From: Niveispirillum irakense DSM 11586
GTDB taxonomy: Bacteria > Pseudomonadota > Alphaproteobacteria > Azospirillales > Azospirillaceae
NCBI RefSeq assembly: GCF_000429645.1
Contig: NZ_AUCG01000021.1
Coordinates: 1 to 64,000 of the forward strand
Reading direction: 5' to 3'
Length of the DNA stretch: 64,000 nucleotides
Of this stretch, positions 60,397 to 64,000 are shown piece by piece. A program made the translations under genes and the position numbers. The notes under the pieces are model-generated. The model searched no databases. It was not told where the DNA came from and saw only the letters and a program-made list of their open reading frames with translations. The number at the start of each line of letters is the position of its first letter. Positions within the stretch are counted from its first letter, which is position 1.

Positions 60397-63254
60397 TCCG
60401 CCGCACTCGCATGGCCGGAAATGCGGCGCGACAGGTCGGCATGGGCCTGATAACGCTCCTGCCAGTCGGACGGACCATTGCTGGGCGTCACCTGCACCGC
60501 CGTCACCTTATATTCCGGGCAGTTGGTCGCCCAATCGGAATGGTCGGTGGTGACGACATTGGCCTGGGTCATCGGGTGGTGGAAGGTGGTGTAGACGACA
60601 CCCGGCGCCACCCGGTCAGTGATCAGCGCCCGCAGCGTCGTCTCCCCGGCCCGGCTCTGCAGCCGCACCCAATCACCGTCGCGCACGCCGCGCTGTTCGG
60701 CATCATGCGGGTGGATTTCCAGCCGATCTTCCTGATGCCACACCGTGTTGGCGGTGCGCCGTGTCTGCGCGCCGACATTATATTGCGACAGAATGCGCCC
60801 GGTGGTCAGCAGCAGCGGGAAGCGCGGCCCCGTCTTCTCGTCGGTTGGGATATATTCGGTGATGACGAACTTGCCCTTGCCACGGGCAAAGCCGCCAATA
60901 TGCATCACCGGCGTGCCTTCCGGGGCCTTATCGTTGCAGGGCCATTGCACCGACCCCAATTCGTCCAGCTTGGCGTAAGACACGCCCTTGAAGGTGGGGG
61001 TGACGGCAGCGATCTCGTCCATAATTTCCGACGGGTGGCGGTAATTCATCGGGAAGCCCATGGCATTGGCAATCGCCACGGTGATTTCCCAATCCGCCAG
61101 CCCCGGCCCGCCAGCACCATTGCGCGGCGGCATCACCTTGCGCACGCGGTTGATGCGGCGTTCGGCATTGGTGAAGGTGCCGTCTTTTTCCAAAAACGTG
61201 CTGCCGGGCAGGAAGACATGGGCGTAATTCGCCGTCTCGTTCAGGAACAGATCCTGCACCACCACACATTCCATCGCCGACAGGCCGGCGGCAACATGGG
61301 TGGTGTTGGGATCGGACTGAACGATATCCTCCCCCTGCACATACAGGCCCTTGAAGCTGCCATCGACGGCGGCATCCAGCATGTTGGGGATGCGCAGGCC
61401 CGGTTCATGATCCAGGCTCACGCCCCAGAGCCCCTCGAACATCTCCCGCGTCGCATCATCCGCCACATGGCGGTAACCCGACATTTCATGCGGGAAAGAG
61501 CCCATGTCGCAGGCGCCCTGGACATTATTCTGCCCGCGCAGCGGGTTCACGCCCACCCCTTCCCGGCCCAGATTGCCGGTGACCATAGCCAGATTGGCAA
61601 TCGCCATCACGGTGGTGGAGCCCTGGCTATGTTCGGTCACGCCCAGGCCGTAATAGATTGCCCCATTGCCGCCCGTGGCATAAAGCCGGGCGGCACCGCG
61701 CAGATGTTCCGCCGGCACCCCGGTATAGGCTTCCATCGCCTCCGGGCTGTGGCGCGGGTCAGAGACGAAATCGGCCCAGTCGGTGAATTCATCCCAATCG
61801 CAGCGTTCGCGCACGAATGTCTCGTTCGCCAGCCCTTCGGTGACAATGACATGGGCCATGGCGGTCAGCACCGCCACATTGGTGCCGGGGCGCAGCGGCA
61901 GATGGAAGGAGGCTTCCACATGCGGCTGGCGCACCAGATCAATCCGACGCGGATCAATGACGATCAGCTTGGCCCCCTGGCGCAGCCGCTTCTTCAAGCG
62001 GGAGCCGAAGACCGGGTGCCCATCGGTGGGGTTGGCCCCGATCACCACCACCACATCGGCGTGCTCCACCGAGTCAAAATCCTGCGTGCCGGCAGAGGTG
62101 CCGAACGCCGTCTTCAACCCATAGCCGGTGGGGGAATGGCAGACGCGGGCGCAGGTATCGACATTATTATTGCCGAAACCACCCCGGATCAGCTTCTGCA
62201 CCAGATAGGTTTCCTCATTGGTGCAGCGCGATGAGGTGATGCCGCCAATGGCATTACGGCCATATTGGCCCTGCAGGCGCTTAAATTCGGATGCCACATG
62301 GGCAATCGCCTGATCCCAGGTCACTTCCTGCCAGGGATCGGTGATCTTCGCCCGCACCATCGGCTTCAGGATACGTTCCTTATGCGTGGCATAGCCCCAG
62401 GCGAAACGGCCCTTGACGCAGGAATGGCCGCGATTGGCCTTGCCATCCTTATAGGGTACCATGCGTACCAATTCGGTCCCGCGCATTTCCGCCTTGAAGG
62501 AACAGCCGACCCCGCAATAAGCGCAGGTGGTGACGACGGAATGTTCGGGCTGGCCGATCTCCACCACCGATTTTTCGATCAGCGTCGCCGTGGGGCAGGC
62601 CTGCACGCAGGCCCCGCAGGACACGCAATCCGATGACAGGAAATCCTGTCCCGCCCCGGCATTCACCTTCGACGCAAAGCCCCGGTCGGCGATGGACAGC
62701 GCGAAGGTGCCCTGCACCTCCTCACACGCCCGCACGCAACGGGCGCAGACAATGCACTTACTGGGATCGAAGGTGAAATAGGGGTTGCTGGTATCCTTTT
62801 CCTGGCCCAGATGGGTTTCAACCTCATTGCCATAGCGCACCTCACGCAGGCCCACAGCACCGGCCATATCCTGCAATTCACAATCGCCATTGGCAGCACA
62901 AGTCAGGCAATCCAGCGGATGGTCGGAGATATAAAGCTCCATCACCCCACGCCGCAGCTTGGCCAGCTTGGGCGTCTGGGTTGCCACCTTCATACCGGGG
63001 GCGACAGGCGTGGTGCAGGAAGCCGGCGTGCCGTTGCGCCCCTCAATCTCCACCAGACAAAGCCGGCAGGAACCATAGGCATCCAGCATGTCGGTGGCGC
63101 ACAGCTTCGGCACCTGGATGCCGGCATCCATCGCCGCACGCATCACCGATGTGCCTTCCGGCACACTGATTTCCACCCCATCAACGGTCAGGCTGACCAT
63201 GCTCTCCGACTTGGACCTGGGCGTGCCATAGTCGATCTCGTGGATCAGGGTCAT
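60393..63254 (-). CDS. fdsA: NAD-dependent formate dehydrogenase alpha (molybdopterin) subunit
   Basis: A 953-residue catalytic subunit oxidising formate to CO2. Domains in order: N-terminal 2Fe-2S ferredoxin (CATDMLDAYGSCRLCLVEIEG), a histidine/cysteine 4Fe-4S site (HPLDCLTCAANGDCELQ), two 4Fe-4S clusters (CIVCARCVRACEEVQGT and CVSCGACVQACPTATL), the molybdopterin domain opening with CAYCGVGCSF, and the active-site cysteine at residue 372 in CARVCHSPTGYGL (Cys, not selenocysteine). The C-terminal dinucleotide-binding domain contains YNVGAQTRRTANTVW and VYTTFHHPMTQANVV. GGAGGA precedes the ATG. Soluble FDHs need the diaphorase subunits FdsG and FdsB, normally encoded just upstream; here that place is taken by a repeat and a toxin-antitoxin-like pair. 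Confidence 0.96.
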   Translation of the reverse strand: MTLIHEIDYGTPRSKSESMVSLTVDGVEISVPEGTSVMRAAMDAGIQVPKLCATDMLDAYGSCRLCLVEIEGRNGTPASCTTPVAPGMKVATQTPKLAKLRRGVMELYISDHPLDCLTCAANGDCELQDMAGAVGLREVRYGNEVETHLGQEKDTSNPYFTFDPSKCIVCARCVRACEEVQGTFALSIADRGFASKVNAGAGQDFLSSDCVSCGACVQACPTATLIEKSVVEIGQPEHSVVTTCAYCGVGCSFKAEMRGTELVRMVPYKDGKANRGHSCVKGRFAWGYATHKERILKPMVRAKITDPWQEVTWDQAIAHVASEFKRLQGQYGRNAIGGITSSRCTNEETYLVQKLIRGGFGNNNVDTCARVCHSPTGYGLKTAFGTSAGTQDFDSVEHADVVVVIGANPTDGHPVFGSRLKKRLRQGAKLIVIDPRRIDLVRQPHVEASFHLPLRPGTNVAVLTAMAHVIVTEGLANETFVRERCDWDEFTDWADFVSDPRHSPEAMEAYTGVPAEHLRGAARLYATGGNGAIYYGLGVTEHSQGSTTVMAIANLAMVTGNLGREGVGVNPLRGQNNVQGACDMGSFPHEMSGYRHVADDATREMFEGLWGVSLDHEPGLRIPNMLDAAVDGSFKGLYVQGEDIVQSDPNTTHVAAGLSAMECVVVQDLFLNETANYAHVFLPGSTFLEKDGTFTNAERRINRVRKVMPPRNGAGGPGLADWEITVAIANAMGFPMNYRHPSEIMDEIAAVTPTFKGVSYAKLDELGSVQWPCNDKAPEGTPVMHIGGFARGKGKFVITEYIPTDEKTGPRFPLLLTTGRILSQYNVGAQTRRTANTVWHQEDRLEIHPHDAEQRGVRDGDWVRLQSRAGETTLRALITDRVAPGVVYTTFHHPMTQANVVTTDHSDWATNCPEYKVTAVQVTPSNGPSDWQERYQAHADLSRRISGHASAAE

Positions 63255-63300
63255 GGGTTCCTCCGGGGGTGGGAAAGCTGATGCTTAGGCAAAGCGATTC

Positions 63301-63383
63301 CGTCATCCCGGCGCACGCCGGAATCCAGATTCGTAGAGCTATGCGCCTGTGATACTGGACCCCGGCCTTCGCCGGGGTGACGG
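63301..63383. repeat. REP-like intergenic palindrome (CGTCATCCCGGCG type)
   Basis: The left arm CGTCATCCCGGCG...GCCGGAATCCAG (63301-63327) is an imperfect inverted copy of the right arm CTGGACCCCGGCC...GGGGTGACG (63355-63382), each also a small hairpin on its own, with a 27-nt middle. This CGTCATCCCGGCG/TCCAG layout is a well-known dispersed palindrome in alphaproteobacteria and is related in design to the longer element at 10792-10978. It lies between fdsA and the DUF5615 gene and may act as a transcript barrier or 3'-end stabiliser. Confidence 0.85.
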
Positions 63384-63408
63384 TAAAATGAGGGGGAGAG
63401 CGAGGGTT

Positions 63409-63777
63409 TCAGCCCCGCAACGGCAACAGGCGCAGCCGGGCGCGCTTGGGCTCCACCGTCACCAGCGCACCAGCTTCCAGATCGGCGGCCATCTGGCGCA
63501 AGGCCGCCACCAAAGCCGGCCCAATCGCCTCCGGGCGGACATCCTCGGCGCGGATTTGCACGACGCTGGGTTTGGCCCCGCCCGTCGCGGCCAGCATGGC
63601 GCTGAAATCCAGATCGTGGGTCAGCACGACCAGCCCGTGAGCGGCCGCATAGGCCATGATCTCCCGGTCCGGCGCTCCCATCGGTCCAATGCTGGACCAG
63701 TGCTGCGCCTCGATCCCCTCGGCCTGCAGAACCTGCACCCAGCGGGGGGCCAAGTTCATATCGATCAACAGCTTCAT
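63409..63777 (-). CDS. DUF5615 PIN-like protein (toxin component candidate)
   Basis: A 122-residue protein with a minimal PIN-like fold: MKLLIDMNLAPRWVQVLQ carries the first conserved Asp, DREIMAYAA the second acidic site, and VVLTHDLDFSAML the Asp pair of DUF5615 proteins. Such proteins are paired with DUF433 proteins in VapC-like toxin-antitoxin modules and are predicted metal-dependent RNases. The start MKLLIDMNL overlaps the upstream DUF433 gene by 4 nt, as usual for such pairs. Confidence 0.9.
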   Translation of the reverse strand: MKLLIDMNLAPRWVQVLQAEGIEAQHWSSIGPMGAPDREIMAYAAAHGLVVLTHDLDFSAMLAATGGAKPSVVQIRAEDVRPEAIGPALVAALRQMAADLEAGALVTVEPKRARLRLLPLRG

Positions 63778-64000
63778 GCTGACGCGAGGGTGATTTCGCG
63801 TTCCTCCGACCGCCATGCGGCATAGCGCAGGGCCTGCAGCACGTCATCGCGCTCCAGATAAGGGTAGTCGGCCAGGATGCTGTCGATCTCCTGGCCGGAC
63901 GCGACCAGCCCGACCAACAGGCCCACCGTAACCCGCTTGCCCCGGATACAGGGCTTGCCACCCATGACGCCCGGTTCCTGGGTGATCCGGTCCAATATCG
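63774..64000 (-). CDS. DUF433 protein (antitoxin candidate), 5' end beyond the window
   Basis: The visible part reads ILDRITQEPGVMGGKPCIRGKRVTVGLLVGLVASGQ and ends YLERDDVLQALRYAAWRSEEREITLASA. This is the full DUF433 winged-helix core, whose family consensus starts with a short M-x-x-x-L-x-R-I. A TTG at 63995 could start it, but the in-frame sequence continues to the window edge and the usual ATG is probably a few codons beyond. It is the antitoxin-like partner of the downstream DUF5615 gene and likely autoregulates the pair. Confidence 0.88.
   Translation of the reverse strand, partial: ILDRITQEPGVMGGKPCIRGKRVTVGLLVGLVASGQEIDSILADYPYLERDDVLQALRYAAWRSEEREITLASA

Noticed and set aside
60411-62234. 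A 607-codon open frame opposite fdsA
   Set aside because: Low-complexity translation opposite an intact molybdopterin enzyme; explained by codon bias of fdsA.
1-64000. CRISPR arrays, tRNAs, insertion sequences and prophage genes
   Set aside because: Looked for regularly spaced repeats, cloverleaf-like segments, transposase motifs and phage structural genes; none found.

Overview
This 64-kb window is GC-rich, densely coding chromosomal DNA from an alphaproteobacterium. The clues are a long TonB-dependent receptor of the Xanthomonas/Caulobacter type, an oxygen-dependent (cob-type) cobalamin cluster, a bacteriophytochrome with its heme oxygenase, an HWE-type histidine kinase, and CGTCATCCCGGCG-type intergenic palindromes. 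The mix fits a free-living Azospirillaceae/Rhodospirillales organism (Niveispirillum-like is my guess), but that is inference. I saw no tRNA, rRNA, CRISPR array or insertion sequence.

Region by region. 1-5.4 kb: the start of a LysR regulator diverging from glutathione-dependent formaldehyde dehydrogenase (frmA), then 2,5-dioxovalerate dehydrogenase, galactose mutarotase and a FadR-type GntR regulator. 5.6-8.3 kb: a TonB-dependent receptor behind two copies of a palindrome; with the preceding genes it looks like a sugar/sugar-acid uptake and catabolism locus. 8.4-13.9 kb: regulator/oxidoreductase pairs (ArsR with an Old Yellow Enzyme, LysR with an SDR and an aldo/keto reductase), a methyltransferase and a large inverted-repeat element. 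13.9-15.2 kb: a globin-coupled chemoreceptor.

15.4-31.1 kb is the centre of the window: a cobalamin locus. Two cobalamin riboswitches lie back to back. The minus-strand one precedes a HupE-type cobalt/nickel transporter. The plus-strand one precedes a long run: DUF1636 protein, cobW, cobN, cobG, cobH, cobI, cobJ, cobL, cobE, cobM, cobA, cobB. cobK and cbiD sit inside this run on the opposite strand, each overlapping the upstream gene tail-to-tail by 31 nt. cobF is absent here and cbiD is present. A Rieske oxygenase and an unrecognised small protein follow.

32.8-36.9 kb: an orphan periplasmic binding protein, and a GbsR/MarR regulator cotranscribed with a cyanide-insensitive-type bd quinol oxidase. 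37.1-41.7 kb: a red-light operon of bacteriophytochrome, response regulator, REC-PAS-HWE kinase and heme oxygenase. 41.7-44.9 kb: a marR-emrA-emrB drug-efflux operon. 45.4-48 kb: a fused SecDF. 48.0-48.4 kb: a convergent intergenic region packed with hairpins. 48.4-49.4 kb: a WecA/MraY-type sugar-1-phosphate transferase. 50.0-56.4 kb: an RND tripartite efflux operon (adaptor, pump, outer-membrane channel, TetR). 57.6-63.3 kb: a formate/oxalate locus (OFA transporter, fdsD, fdhD, fdsA). It is preceded not by fdsG/fdsB but by a palindromic repeat and a DUF433/DUF5615 toxin-antitoxin-like pair that runs off the window edge.
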